NCBI GenBank assembly: GCA_903906425.1
Contig: CAIVKH010000009.1
Location: 1-44,934, forward strand
DNA from: an uncultured bacterium
GTDB lineage: Bacteria; Verrucomicrobiota; Kiritimatiellia; CAIVKH01
Length of the DNA stretch: 44,934 nt
Direction: 5' to 3'
Both the position numbers and the translations under genes were made by a program. This document shows positions 25,283 through 34,447 of this stretch, in pieces. The notes beneath the pieces were generated by a model. It was not told the DNA's origin, ran no database searches, and saw nothing but the letters and a program-made list of their open reading frames with translations. Each line of letters begins with the position of its first letter. Positions within the stretch are counted from its first letter, which is position 1.

Positions 25283-25382
25283 TTCCAACCATTGGAATTT
25301 TTTTCCAATCATTGGCAAAACACGAACCGGTTTCTTCCAATCATTGGAAAAGACCGGTTCCGCAAACTTCCAATGATTGGAA
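25283..25382. repeat. Four 15-bp palindromes with mixed spacing
   Basis: Starts at 25283 (TTCCAACCATTGGAA), 25303 (TTCCAATCATTGGCA), 25335 (perfect) and 25368 (perfect, G-centre). Intervals are 20, 32 and 33 bp. The 5-bp spacer between the first two is unique in the window. The block fills the gap between hisB and the glycosidase gene. Confidence 0.95.
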
Positions 25383-25479
25383 AATTCCTGTGCGCCGCCG
25401 ATGAGCCGCGATAGCCGAAACTTTGCCGTGACAGCGCGGACGCTGCGGCGAAATAGTCCCGAGCTTTGACAAGGACCAC

Positions 25480-28242
25480 ATGAAAAATTTTGCGCGATCG
25501 TTTGCCTGTATTTTTTTCACCGCGTTGCCGGCGCTGGCGATGGACGAGAATTTTGATTCGACGCCGGGACCGGATTTGCCGGCGGCGTGGGCTGCCGATT
25601 CAATTGATTGGGCCGTGCGCGATGGCGCACTTTGGCAGCGCGGCGGCGGCGAATATTCCGTTGCCGGCCCGGGAAAAATCGGCGCGGGCGACGAGGTCGC
25701 CGTCGAGGCAACCGTCTGTGTCGCGAAACGCGTGACGACGGGCTGGGCCACAGCGGCAGTCACGATCCGACAGAATGCGAAAAATTACTGGCACCTCGCG
25801 CTGGTCGAGGCTCCGCCGGAAAACGGCTCGAAACATTTTGTGGAGCTGTCCGAGCGGCTCGACGATGTCTGGAACGCGCACGGAGAAGCGGCGACGAAGC
25901 TCACGGCAACAAAATGGAACCCCGGAAATTTCTCGTGGGAATTCAATCATCCGTACCGGCTCAAGCTCGTTTTGCGCGGCGACGGCATTGATGGAACGGT
26001 GAGCGAAACGGACGGAACTGTCCGCGCGGAATTCGCCTACGCCTTCGACAAGCGCGCGGTGACGTGGGGCGCGCCGAAGCTCGGCGCTTCCTGCGTCGTC
26101 GCGTCGTTCGATGATTTTCAGGCCGACGTTTCGAAGTTGCACGCGCGGCCTCCAGCCGCGGCGTTTCCGAAATATGACGCCGCCGGCGATGCCGAAATCC
26201 GCGGGAAGACGACGGGATTTTTCCACACGGAAAAAATCGGCGGCCGCGACTGGCTGATTGATCCGAACGGCGCGGCGTTCTTTTGGGTCGGCACCGACCA
26301 CGTGAACTATCGCGGCCACTGGTGCGAGAAACTCGGCTACGCACCGTACAGCCGCGTCTCGGAGAAAAAATACGGCAGCGAGGAAGCGTGGGACGTTGCG
26401 ACCCTTGCGCGGTTGAAATCGTGGGGCTTCAACACGCTGGCGACCGGCAACTCGGCATCGCTGCGCCATCGCGGGCTGCCGTACATCGAGTTTGTCGCGT
26501 TCGGTTCGACTTTTTCGGGCCGCGACTCGCTGTGCGAAAAGACAACGTGGACCGGATTCCCGAACGTCTTCAGTCCCGACTGGCCGCGATTCTGTGATTT
26601 CCTCGCGCGGCAAAAATGCGCGCCGCTGCGCGATGATCCGTGGCTGCTCGGCTATTTCCTCGACAACGAACTGGAATGGTTCGGCAAGCATTACGGCCCG
26701 CGCGGACTTTTCGAGGAGGCGTGGAAGAAGCCGGCCGATCATCCGGCAAAGAAAGCTTTCGTCGAACTGGCGCAGAAGAATTGTGGAAGCATCGCAAAGT
26801 TCAACGAAGATTTTGGAGCCGCATTTTCCGATTTCGCGGCGCTTGCCGCCGATGTTACGCCACGCGATGCCCGCAGCGATGCTGGCAATTCACTGGCGCG
26901 CGATTTCGTCCGGCTCGTCGCGGAGCTTTATTTCAAAGGCTGCAACGACGCGCTGAAGAAAATTGATCCGAATCATCTCAATCTCGGCTGCCGCTTTGCC
27001 GGCGACGCGCCGGACATCTGGGACATCGCGGGCAAATACTGCGACATCGTCAGCTTCAACACGTATCCACGCGTTGACGTTGATCGCGGCGTGCCGGCGA
27101 ATGTTCAGGAGTTCGTGGAGAAATGGCACGCGAAAGCCGGCAAGCCGATGGCCGTCACGGAATGGAGTTTTCCGGCGCTGGACGCGGGTCTGCCGTCGCG
27201 GCACGGCGCGGGGATGCGCGTGGATTCGCAGGCGCAGCGAGCCAGCTGTTTTTCGTTCTTCCAGGATTTTCTTTTCCGCGAGCCGTTCATGGTCGGCTCC
27301 TCCTATTTCATGTATCTCGACGAACCGGCGCTCGGAATTTCCGCGTCGTTTCCCGAGGACAGCAACTACGGGTTGATCGCCGAAAATGACGAGCCGTATC
27401 CGGCGATCACCGCCGCGGCGACGGCGGTCAATCGCGAAGTTTATCGCCACCATCGCGAGGGAAATTTTCGTCCCGCGGTCAGCGGCAACGCCGCAAAGCC
27501 GCCGGTGTGGCTGCGCGAGGCGAAGGAAATTTCCGGCGAAGTTCCACAGCATCTCGAATTCAAATCCGGAAAGATCGCGTTCGAATTTCCGGCCGGCGCA
27601 TCGAAATGGAAAATGTCGCTCGACGGCCGGCTCGTGGCGGAGATTTTCCCGCTCGCACATTTCCGCGACGGAATTGATTTCTGGCTGCATCCGTACGCAG
27701 CGCGGATCGTGGCGCGGCGCGAAAACGAAAAGGCGAACGCCGTGGACATTGAGTTTTCATTCATCCCGCAGGGCGGCGATCCGCGCGCCGCGAAGGCGGT
27801 GATGCGGTATTGGATTCCGAAAAACGAAAGCGGCTGGATCGCGAGCCAGGGAATTTCGGCTGAAAGTACCGGAACGAAATCGTGGCTGCTCAGCGAGCTC
27901 TTCCATTTCATGTCGCCGACGACCGACGGCGATCCGGCGAAGATCGAAACGCTCAACGACATTCCGAGTTATTACCAGACTTTATGCGGCTGGGCCGATC
28001 GCGCGCACGGCAGCGAAGTCGGCTGTTGGTTTGCGCCCGGCGGAAAACTGATGGGCGAATATTGGAAAGACTGCCCGACCTGTTTCCATTCCGACGTGCG
28101 CGAAAAAGCCGACGTCGAGCTTGCGCCCGGCGCGAAATGGCAGCCGTCAGGCGAACTCGCATTTTTCTTCGCGCTGCCGGAAAGCACGCGCGAGGCCCAC
28201 TCGGCCGCGACCGCGCGGATTGCCCGCGAGATTTCGGAGTAG
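25480..28242 (+). CDS. Secreted clan GH-A glycoside hydrolase, agarase-like
   Basis: A 920-residue protein with a signal peptide ('SFACIFFTALPALA'). Residues ~20-215 form a beta-sandwich like a carbohydrate-binding domain. Residues ~235-660 form a TIM-barrel: 'GRDWLIDPNGAAFFWVGTD', 'RLKSWGFNTLATGNS', 'GYFLDNELEWFG' with the likely acid/base E397, and 'AVTEWSFPALD' with the likely nucleophile E561. Their 164-residue spacing fits clan GH-A. Nearest remembered relatives are beta-agarase or GH42/GH50-like enzymes. The C-terminal ~250 residues are beta-rich and unassigned. AGGA lies just before ATG 25480. The substrate is unproven. Confidence 0.82.
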   Translation: MKNFARSFACIFFTALPALAMDENFDSTPGPDLPAAWAADSIDWAVRDGALWQRGGGEYSVAGPGKIGAGDEVAVEATVCVAKRVTTGWATAAVTIRQNAKNYWHLALVEAPPENGSKHFVELSERLDDVWNAHGEAATKLTATKWNPGNFSWEFNHPYRLKLVLRGDGIDGTVSETDGTVRAEFAYAFDKRAVTWGAPKLGASCVVASFDDFQADVSKLHARPPAAAFPKYDAAGDAEIRGKTTGFFHTEKIGGRDWLIDPNGAAFFWVGTDHVNYRGHWCEKLGYAPYSRVSEKKYGSEEAWDVATLARLKSWGFNTLATGNSASLRHRGLPYIEFVAFGSTFSGRDSLCEKTTWTGFPNVFSPDWPRFCDFLARQKCAPLRDDPWLLGYFLDNELEWFGKHYGPRGLFEEAWKKPADHPAKKAFVELAQKNCGSIAKFNEDFGAAFSDFAALAADVTPRDARSDAGNSLARDFVRLVAELYFKGCNDALKKIDPNHLNLGCRFAGDAPDIWDIAGKYCDIVSFNTYPRVDVDRGVPANVQEFVEKWHAKAGKPMAVTEWSFPALDAGLPSRHGAGMRVDSQAQRASCFSFFQDFLFREPFMVGSSYFMYLDEPALGISASFPEDSNYGLIAENDEPYPAITAAATAVNREVYRHHREGNFRPAVSGNAAKPPVWLREAKEISGEVPQHLEFKSGKIAFEFPAGASKWKMSLDGRLVAEIFPLAHFRDGIDFWLHPYAARIVARRENEKANAVDIEFSFIPQGGDPRAAKAVMRYWIPKNESGWIASQGISAESTGTKSWLLSELFHFMSPTTDGDPAKIETLNDIPSYYQTLCGWADRAHGSEVGCWFAPGGKLMGEYWKDCPTCFHSDVREKADVELAPGAKWQPSGELAFFFALPESTREAHSAATARIAREISE

Positions 28243-28282
28243 CCGCCGCCGGATTACCGACGCGCCGCGCGATGGCGGATTT

Positions 28283-28329
28283 TTCCAATGATTGGAAATT
28301 CCGGCGGCGTAAGTTTCCAATCATTGGAA
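28283..28329. repeat. Inverted pair of 15-bp palindromes, 32-bp phased
   Basis: G-centre copy at 28283-28297 and C-centre copy at 28315-28329, both perfect, between convergent genes. Confidence 0.97.
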
Positions 28330-28348
28330 AAATCCGCTGGCGGTCCGA

Positions 28349-29530
28349 TCACTGCGCGGGGCGGAAAAGGCCGAAAGAGCTGGTGTAGCCGTGGAGATGC
28401 GTCGCGCCGCCGACGGGGCCGATTTCGCCGTTGCAGAAAAATCCGCCGAGCGGAACGGGGCCGAGGCGCGAGAGGAATTGCTGGGAGTCGTGGCTGTCTT
28501 CGCCGTAGAGGAATCGACCGCGGCCGACACACTGGAACATGAGCGCGCCTTGCGCGGGTGTCCGGGTGCGGGCGGCGTGGGCGCGCAGCAGCGCGTCGAG
28601 GTCTTCGGCGGATGTGGCGCGGTCGCGGAGGTGGAACTGGACGATCTGGCCTTCGCGCAGCAGCGCGTTCACGGCGAGGATTCCCGTTTGGTAGTCGATG
28701 CCGACGAGGTTGCGGATGAGGTAGTCGTCGCGGGCGGGCGCGGTGAGGAAGGGATCGACGGCGAGGCCGATGAACAGGGAGGTGCGCATGAGGGCGCGGT
28801 CGTATTCACTGAGCTGCTCGACGAGGCTGCCGAGATAGTGAAGCGGGGTCATGCCATTGACGGTTTGAATAATGTTGTGCTGGCAGGCGGTGACGGAGAG
28901 CGGCTCGCCGATGGGCCGGCAGCCCTGCGCGACGATGGTGTCGATGGCGATGTTGCCGCTGAGCGCGACGGCGACGATGCCGCGGTTGAGGACGCGGCCG
29001 TCGAGAAACAGCGCATTGCCGCCTTCCTGCCGTGCGCCGCTGGCGAGGCCGCCGATTTTGACGCCGTCGGGAAAGGCGTAGTCGAGGCCGATGAGCAGGG
29101 GTTCGAGGCGCGCGGTGAACGGGTCGGCGATGATAATGAAGTTGGCTTCGTCGAGGCCGGTCAGGCCGAGCCATTCGCGCCAGACCTGCGGGGGCGCATC
29201 CTCGTCGGGGATGTTTTCGGTGTCGTTGGCGATGGCGCGGATTTTTACGTGGGGCAGATGCGCGGCGGTGAGGCTCATTGCAGGCTCGTTTTCGAATTCG
29301 ATTCCGCCGCCGACAACGCCGCCGGCGCTGCAGCCGATGAGCGCGCGGCAGGGCAGGTGTTCCTGAAGCATCGCGGGCAGTTGCGCGTAGGCGTCAGCGA
29401 AGTGCGGGGAGACGATGAACACGGCGAGGTCGATGGCGTGATTGCCGAAGGCGGGCCGTATTTCCGCGGCCAGCCGGCCGATCATCTCGGAGGCGTTTGC
29501 ACCCCGCACGGCATGTGATTTCCAGATCAT
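28349..29530 (-). CDS. FIST domain protein (FIST_N plus FIST_C)
   Basis: A 393-residue cytoplasmic protein. The N-terminal FIST domain contains 'LPCRALIGCSAGGVVGGG' and 'VKIGGLASGARQEGGNALF'. The C-terminal FIST_C domain ends with 'GALMFQCVGRGRFLYGE' and 'GPVPLGGFFCNGEIGPVGG'. FIST proteins are predicted small-ligand sensors, often linked to signal transduction, but this one stands alone. ATG 29530 was chosen because 'MIWKSHAVRGANASEM' is the usual start; longer readings cross the divergent sppA gene. Only 34 bp separate the two start codons. Confidence 0.88.
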   Translation of the reverse strand: MIWKSHAVRGANASEMIGRLAAEIRPAFGNHAIDLAVFIVSPHFADAYAQLPAMLQEHLPCRALIGCSAGGVVGGGIEFENEPAMSLTAAHLPHVKIRAIANDTENIPDEDAPPQVWREWLGLTGLDEANFIIIADPFTARLEPLLIGLDYAFPDGVKIGGLASGARQEGGNALFLDGRVLNRGIVAVALSGNIAIDTIVAQGCRPIGEPLSVTACQHNIIQTVNGMTPLHYLGSLVEQLSEYDRALMRTSLFIGLAVDPFLTAPARDDYLIRNLVGIDYQTGILAVNALLREGQIVQFHLRDRATSAEDLDALLRAHAARTRTPAQGALMFQCVGRGRFLYGEDSHDSQQFLSRLGPVPLGGFFCNGEIGPVGGATHLHGYTSSFGLFRPAQ

Positions 29531-29557
29531 TGCAATCAAAGCTTCGTGGCGTAAGAT
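29530..29557 (+). promoter_or_regulatory. Promoter of sppA, apparently leaderless
   Basis: TTGCAA at 29530-29535 and TAAGAT at 29552-29557 are 16 bp apart, with the sppA ATG 7 nt after the -10. It overlaps the start codon of the divergent FIST gene. Confidence 0.55.
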
Positions 29558-29564
29558 ACCGCGC

Positions 29565-30620
29565 ATGAATGGATCGACAACCAACAAACAGAGATCGAAT
29601 ACGGGACTGTGGATCGTGGTGGGGCTGCTGACCATCGTGCTGGCCGTCAGCCTCGTGATGAATGCCGGGCTGGCGGTTTCGCTGTTCGCCAGGGGCGCGA
29701 CGCGGATTTCCATGGCGGGCAAGACGCGGCACCTGCTGACGAAGGGACGCCCTGTGGACGAGGAGCCGGAGATGCACGAAGTCTGGTCATACGGCCACGG
29801 CGACAAGAAGGTCGTCCGCATCGCCGTCGAGGGAATCATCATGCGCGAGAGCGAGGGCGGGTTCTTCGATCTGCCGCAGGACAAGATCGAGAATATCCTC
29901 TCGCAGATTCGCGCGGCGAAAAACGACGACGAAATCCGCGGCATCATCCTCGAAGTGGATTCGCCGGGCGGCGGCGTCACGCCGAGCGATGAGATTTATT
30001 CGGCGCTGAAGGATTTCAAGGACAGCGACGACAAGCGCAAGGTTTGCGTCTTCATGCGCGATCTGGCCGCGTCGGGCGGTTACTACGTTTCGATGGCCGG
30101 CGACTGGCTCGTGGCCGAGCCGACGGCGATCGTCGGCTCCATCGGCGTGATCATGTCGTCGTACAACGTCAAGGAACTCAGCGAAAAAATCGGTGTCAGG
30201 GACGTGACGATCAAGTCCGGCAAAAACAAGGACCTGCTCAATCCGTTCGTCGCGGTTGATTCCAACCAGGTCGCGCTGCTGCAAAAGATGATTGATGCGA
30301 CCTATGGACGGTTCTTCGGCATCGTGAAGGAGAACCGGCAGATCAAGGAAGACACGCTCCGCGAACTGGCCGACGGGCGCGTATTCGACGCCACCGAGGC
30401 GCTGAAACTCAAGCTCGTGGATCAGATCGGCTATTGGGATGACGCGGTGGAAAAGATGGCGGGACTTCTCGGCGAAAAAGAAATCAAGGTCGTTCGCTAT
30501 GAGAACCGGGCGAACATTCTCGACCGTCTGTTCGGCGCGCAGGCCCGCATGCCGGTGCTGACGCTCGAAAGTTTGAAGAATGCCGCGCGGCCGAAAATCC
30601 AGTACCTCTGGGAGCCGTGA
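29565..30620 (+). CDS. sppA: Signal peptide peptidase SppA (36K type)
   Basis: A 351-residue membrane serine protease of the S49 family. An N-terminal transmembrane helix lies at ~15-42. The catalytic serine is S170 in 'DLAASGGYYVSM' and the lysine K217 in 'VTIKSGKNKD', forming the Ser/Lys dyad. 'ILEVDSPGGGVTPSDEI' and 'GSIGVIMSSYNV' are also typical. It digests cleaved signal peptides in the membrane. Its length fits the short, single-domain form. dapF follows 45 bp downstream on the same strand. Confidence 0.93.
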   Translation: MNGSTTNKQRSNTGLWIVVGLLTIVLAVSLVMNAGLAVSLFARGATRISMAGKTRHLLTKGRPVDEEPEMHEVWSYGHGDKKVVRIAVEGIIMRESEGGFFDLPQDKIENILSQIRAAKNDDEIRGIILEVDSPGGGVTPSDEIYSALKDFKDSDDKRKVCVFMRDLAASGGYYVSMAGDWLVAEPTAIVGSIGVIMSSYNVKELSEKIGVRDVTIKSGKNKDLLNPFVAVDSNQVALLQKMIDATYGRFFGIVKENRQIKEDTLRELADGRVFDATEALKLKLVDQIGYWDDAVEKMAGLLGEKEIKVVRYENRANILDRLFGAQARMPVLTLESLKNAARPKIQYLWEP

Positions 30621-30665
30621 CAGGCTGCCGCGGACGGCTAGAAGATTTTTTTTGAGATTCGGAAA

Positions 30666-31475
30666 ATGAAAATTCCTTTTTGGAAAATGCACGGAGCGTC
30701 GAACGATTTCCTCGTCGTGGATGATCGTGCGCTGACATTTCCGTGCGGCGATTCGAAATGGCTGGCGGCCGCTATGGCGCGGCGCACCGGCGTCGGATCG
30801 GAAGGCGTGCTGCTGATCCAGCCGTCGAAGGCCGCGGATTTTCGGATGAGGTTTTTCAACCCGGACGGCGGCGAAGTGGACATGTGCGGCAACGGCGCAC
30901 GGTGCATTGCGAGACTCGCGCACGAAATTGGCGCTGCGCCGGGGACGATGAGCATCGAGACGCCGGCCGGCATCGTTCGCGCGGAAGCCCGCGGCGATCT
31001 CGTTCAACTTTTCATGACGGAGCCAAAGGACTGGCTGTTCCGAAAGACGATCAAGGTCGAGGGACAAGCATTTGAATATGATTTCGTGAACAGCGGCGTG
31101 CCGCACGCGGTGATCCTCGCGGACGACCTCGCATCCACGGATGTCCAGACGCTCGGCCGCGCCATCCGGAATCATGCGGATTTCGCGCCGAAAGGCACGA
31201 ACGCGAATTTCATCGAAATCACGGGCCCGGATTCGCTACGCGTGCGCACCTACGAGCGCGGCGTCGAAGCCGAGACGCTCGCGTGCGGAACCGGCATGGT
31301 CGCGTGCGGCCTGATCGCGGGCAAAGTCGGCTGGGTGACGCCGCCCGTCAAAATCACGTGCGCAAGCGGCGACGTGCTGGAAGTGAATTATTCGCCGACC
31401 GCGGACGGCGCGACGAACGTGACGCTGCTCGGCCCGGCGTTGCACGTCTTCCGCGGCGAACTGGAGCACGCGTGA
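30666..31475 (+). CDS. dapF: Diaminopimelate epimerase
   Basis: A 269-residue cofactor-independent racemase. Catalytic cysteines are C74 in 'MCGNGARC' and C207 in 'ACGTGMVA'; 'KMHGASNDFLVVDD' is the conserved N-terminus. It converts LL- to meso-diaminopimelate for lysine and peptidoglycan synthesis, which agrees with a peptidoglycan-containing member of the group. Its stop overlaps the next gene's GTG start. Confidence 0.96.
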   Translation: MKIPFWKMHGASNDFLVVDDRALTFPCGDSKWLAAAMARRTGVGSEGVLLIQPSKAADFRMRFFNPDGGEVDMCGNGARCIARLAHEIGAAPGTMSIETPAGIVRAEARGDLVQLFMTEPKDWLFRKTIKVEGQAFEYDFVNSGVPHAVILADDLASTDVQTLGRAIRNHADFAPKGTNANFIEITGPDSLRVRTYERGVEAETLACGTGMVACGLIAGKVGWVTPPVKITCASGDVLEVNYSPTADGATNVTLLGPALHVFRGELEHA

Positions 31476-31975
31476 CCCGGCTCGTCACGCGCGCAGCCGC
31501 AGCGGCTACGCGATTCCGCATCGGACTCGTCGCGCTGATTTGCGCCGGCTGCGCCACGGTGGACATCACGAAATATCCCGATCCGCACCGCCACAAGATC
31601 GCGGTGCATCAGGAAAAATCGTCCTCCTACCACGTCAATGATCTGACGAAGAGCGACGGCATTTTGCCGCTGTTCGATCCGCCCGCGCAAAACGCGGTGA
31701 CTAACGCCGGTCACACGCTGTCGGCGTCCATCGACTCGACGCACCACCAGTTCTACGGCTACCGCGTGCCGGTGCTGGTGCTGCTGCACAACGGCCGGCC
31801 CTATGCCACCTTCGTCAGCAACACCTGGCCGAACCGCCCGATGGAACGCGTTGCCTGGCTCGACAACCGCTACGTCTGCTTCGACCTGCCCGCCGGCGAC
31901 ATCATCGGCTGGCACTACGTCGTGGATGCGGAAAACGCCTGCGCCGTCTTCGCCGTTCCTTACGTTGACCAGTGA
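31472..31975 (+). CDS. Putative lipoprotein of unknown function
   Basis: A 167-residue product starting at GTG 31472, overlapping the dapF stop by four bases (GTGA). The N-terminus 'RIGLVALICAGCATVD' contains a lipobox (CAGC), so it is probably lipid-anchored after export. The remainder is beta-rich ('YGYRVPVLVLLHNGRPYAT', 'DLPAGDIIGWHYVVDAEN'). I do not recognise the family. Coupling to dapF hints at an envelope role, but that is weak evidence. Confidence 0.75.
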   Translation: MTRLVTRAAAAATRFRIGLVALICAGCATVDITKYPDPHRHKIAVHQEKSSSYHVNDLTKSDGILPLFDPPAQNAVTNAGHTLSASIDSTHHQFYGYRVPVLVLLHNGRPYATFVSNTWPNRPMERVAWLDNRYVCFDLPAGDIIGWHYVVDAENACAVFAVPYVDQ

Positions 31976-31994
31976 ACCCGCCCCGCCGCGCAAC

Positions 31995-32041
31995 TTCCAA
32001 TGATTGGAAATTTGCGCGGCCGACTTTTCCAATCATTGGAA
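31995..32041. repeat. Inverted pair of 15-bp palindromes, 32-bp phased
   Basis: G-centre copy at 31995-32009 and C-centre copy at 32027-32041, both perfect, between co-directional genes and ending 16 bp before a probable promoter. Confidence 0.97.
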
Positions 32042-32057
32042 CTTTGCGATTGCCCCC

Positions 32058-32086
32058 TTGCGATCCGCCATCCGCCCCGTTATTGA
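32058..32086 (+). promoter_or_regulatory. Promoter of the gene at 32097, near-leaderless
   Basis: TTGCGA at 32058-32063 and TATTGA at 32081-32086, spacer 17 bp; the ATG follows 10 nt later without a Shine-Dalgarno. Confidence 0.5.
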
Positions 32087-32096
32087 TTTGCGCGCC

Positions 32097-33872
32097 ATGC
32101 CGCCCCGTCCATTCGATGACCGACGCCTCGTGCTGATCCTCGCAGCCATCGCGTTCGCGCTGCGCATCATCTTTCTCGTCCGCTTCGCCGCGTCGCCGCT
32201 GTTCGTGCCGGTCAGCGGCGGCAACGATTGCTGGCTTTATTATTCCATCGCGCAGCGCTGCGCCGAGGGCCACTGGCTGCCCGACGGCGTCTTCCAATAC
32301 ATGCCGCTTTATGCCTGGCTGCTCGGCGCCATCGTTTGCGTCGCCGGAACGAAGGCGCTGCTCTTCGCCGCGTGGCTCGGCGCGCTGGTGGACACCGCGA
32401 CCGTCGCGCTGATTTTCAAGCTCGCCCGCCGCTGCGGCGCGCCGCGCTGGGCCGCGTTCGGCGGCGCGCTGCTGTTCGCGACCTATCCGCTCGCGATCAC
32501 GTATTCCGCGCTGAACATGCCGAACACGCTCAACGCGTTTTTCGTCCTGGCCCTCGCGAATATCTTCCACGGCTTCACGAGTCGCACGCCGCTGTGGAAA
32601 TGGATCGCGACGGGAATTTTCGCCGGCGTCGTTTGCCTGAGTTTCGCCGGCATGCTGCTCATCAGCATCGTCGTCGCCGTGGCTTTCATCATCGCATTTC
32701 TCGTTCGGTGTCCACGCTTCAGCGTGTCCGCCATCGCGAAAGTCTTCGCGTTCATCGCCGCCGCCGCGCTGCCGATCGCTCCGATCTCGCTGCACAATTT
32801 TCGCGCCGAGGGAAAATTCGTGCTCATCACCGCGCACGGCGGCTTCAACTTCTGGCTCGGCAACGACGAAAAAGCCACCGGCTATCCCTGGCTGCCCGAC
32901 GGCTTCCGCGGCGACCGCGGCAACCTGCTGGCCGACGCGCAGGACGAGGTCGCGCGCGCCGTCGGCCACAAGCCCGCCGCCGCCGAGTTCTCGAAATACT
33001 GGAACGACCGCGCGAAAAAATTCATCCGCGAAAATCCCGGCCGCGAGGCCGCGCTGATCGCGAAGAAATTCCTGAAATTCTGGAACGCCGCCGAGTACGA
33101 CGACCTGCGGATGCTCCCGATGCTGCGGCTCACCGGCACCGCGTTCACCTGGCCGGTCTGGCCCGGCTTCGGCATCATTTCTGTTTTCGGATTCGCCGGC
33201 TTGCTCACCGCGCGCCGCTGCGGAGTCGTCCGCCTCATCGCCGCGACCTCGATGATTTCCATCGTCATGTTTTTCATCACCTCGCGCTATCGCCTCACCG
33301 TCGTCCCGCTCCTCTGCGTCGTCGGCGCGGTCGGATTGAGGCCGGTCTTTATCGCAATCGCGGATCGCAAATTTCAAATTTCAAATCTCATATCTCAAAT
33401 CTCAACTTCGCGACGCGGACTCGCCTGGCTATGCGCCGTACCGCTCGGCTTCATCGTCGCCTTCTGGCCCATCGCCGGCACCGATTTCCGCGCGCTCGAC
33501 TGTTACAACACCGCCACGCACCTGCTCGAAAAAGCCACGCAGACCGGCGACGGCGCGCTCGTCGAGGACGCGCTGGGCTATGCGATCAAGGGAATCCGGA
33601 TTGATCCCGCCTCGCCCGATTTGCACTTTCTGGCCGGCAACGCATCTTTCGGAATGGGCAAAACCAACGAAGCGCGCGCCGCGTTCCAAAACGCCATCAA
33701 GCTGAATCCCAAACACGCGCAGGCCTGGTTCAACCTCGCCGTCATGGACGCGCTCGGCGGCAACAAATCCGCCGCCATCAGCAACGCGACGCGCGCCGTC
33801 CAGCTTGACCCTGGCTTCGACCAAGCGAAGGATTTCCTGAAACGAATTCAAAATGAACCCGCCACGAGATAA
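32097..33872 (+). CDS. GT-C-like membrane glycosyltransferase with C-terminal TPRs
   Basis: A 591-residue protein with about ten hydrophobic segments over residues 12-460, beginning 'VLILAAIAFALRIIFLVRF' as in PMT/ArnT-type (GT39-like) enzymes that use polyprenyl-linked sugars. A loop after the first helix contains 'GGNDCWLYYSIAQ', where an acidic residue would be expected. The last ~100 residues form two TPR units ('ASPDLHFLAGNASFGMGKT', 'KHAQAWFNLAVMDALGGNK'). A 35-bp heptamer repeat is embedded in the coding sequence near residue 430 ('KFQISNLISQIST'), in a loop between helices. The donor and acceptor are unknown. Confidence 0.8.
   Translation: MPPRPFDDRRLVLILAAIAFALRIIFLVRFAASPLFVPVSGGNDCWLYYSIAQRCAEGHWLPDGVFQYMPLYAWLLGAIVCVAGTKALLFAAWLGALVDTATVALIFKLARRCGAPRWAAFGGALLFATYPLAITYSALNMPNTLNAFFVLALANIFHGFTSRTPLWKWIATGIFAGVVCLSFAGMLLISIVVAVAFIIAFLVRCPRFSVSAIAKVFAFIAAAALPIAPISLHNFRAEGKFVLITAHGGFNFWLGNDEKATGYPWLPDGFRGDRGNLLADAQDEVARAVGHKPAAAEFSKYWNDRAKKFIRENPGREAALIAKKFLKFWNAAEYDDLRMLPMLRLTGTAFTWPVWPGFGIISVFGFAGLLTARRCGVVRLIAATSMISIVMFFITSRYRLTVVPLLCVVGAVGLRPVFIAIADRKFQISNLISQISTSRRGLAWLCAVPLGFIVAFWPIAGTDFRALDCYNTATHLLEKATQTGDGALVEDALGYAIKGIRIDPASPDLHFLAGNASFGMGKTNEARAAFQNAIKLNPKHAQAWFNLAVMDALGGNKSAAISNATRAVQLDPGFDQAKDFLKRIQNEPATR
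33372..33406. repeat. Tandem 7-bp repeat, five units, inside a coding region
   Basis: Units TTTCAAA, TTTCAAA, TCTCATA, TCTCAAA and TCTCAAC. This is the reverse complement of the TTTGARA unit at 18046. It is read through in frame as a hydrophilic loop of the membrane protein. Confidence 0.75.
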
Positions 33873-33886
33873 CAGCGCATCGGAAC

Positions 33887-33933
33887 TTCCAATGATTGGA
33901 AATGGCGGGTGCGCAAACTTCCAATCATTGGAA
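33887..33933. repeat. Inverted pair of 15-bp palindromes, 32-bp phased
   Basis: G-centre copy at 33887-33901 and C-centre copy at 33919-33933, both perfect, immediately before the 21-bp repeat array. Confidence 0.97.
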
Positions 33934-33964
33934 ACTGCGGCAGGCGGCATCTCGCGAGGCTCTT

Positions 33965-34447
33965 TCATGATGTCTTCCGATGCTTGGAGGGCATCCTCGC
34001 GTTTTGGGATGACGTCCTCGCACGTTGGGAGGGCTTCATCGCGTCTATGGAAGAGGTCATCGCGTCCTGTGATGACGTCATCGCATGTGAGGAGGGCATC
34101 ATCGCGCCTATGGAAGAGTTCCTCGCATGTTGCGGTGGCTTCATCCGGTCATTGGAAGAGGTCTTCCGGTGGCTGGAGGACACCTTCGGAAGGCTGGGTG
34201 ATGTCCTCGCATGTTGGGAGGGCTTCATCGCGTCTATGGAAGAGGTCCTCGCGTCCTGCGAAGAGGTCATCGCATGTGAGGAGGATGTCCTCGCGTCGAT
34301 GGAAGAGGTCCTCGCATCGTTGGAGGAAATCACCCGAACAATGGAAGACGTCTTCCGACCGTTGGAAGACTTCTTCCGGTCATTGGAAGACTTCTTCCAG
34401 CCATCGGGAGACTTCCTCCAGCCGTTGGAAGACATGCCTTTTCAGCC
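33965..34447. repeat. Indel-free tandem array of about 23 units of 21 bp
   Basis: Units start every 21 bp from 33965 to 34427 with no insertion or deletion. Typical cores are GGAAGAGGTCATCGC, GGAGGGCTTCATCGC and, in the last units, GGAAGACTTCTTCC. Most units contain a dyad of the type GANGANNTCNTC; GATGACGTCATC and GGAAGACGTCTTCC are perfect palindromes. TCATTGGAA, the right part of the 15-bp palindrome, occurs at unit junctions near 34148 and 34380. Larger blocks repeat too (units 4-5 resemble units 13-14). Confidence 0.95.

Noticed and set aside
33965..34435. Antisense 156-codon ORF over the 21-bp array
   Set aside because: A repeat whose period is a multiple of three keeps all frames open once no unit carries a stop; there is no ribosome site or neighbour coupling on this strand.
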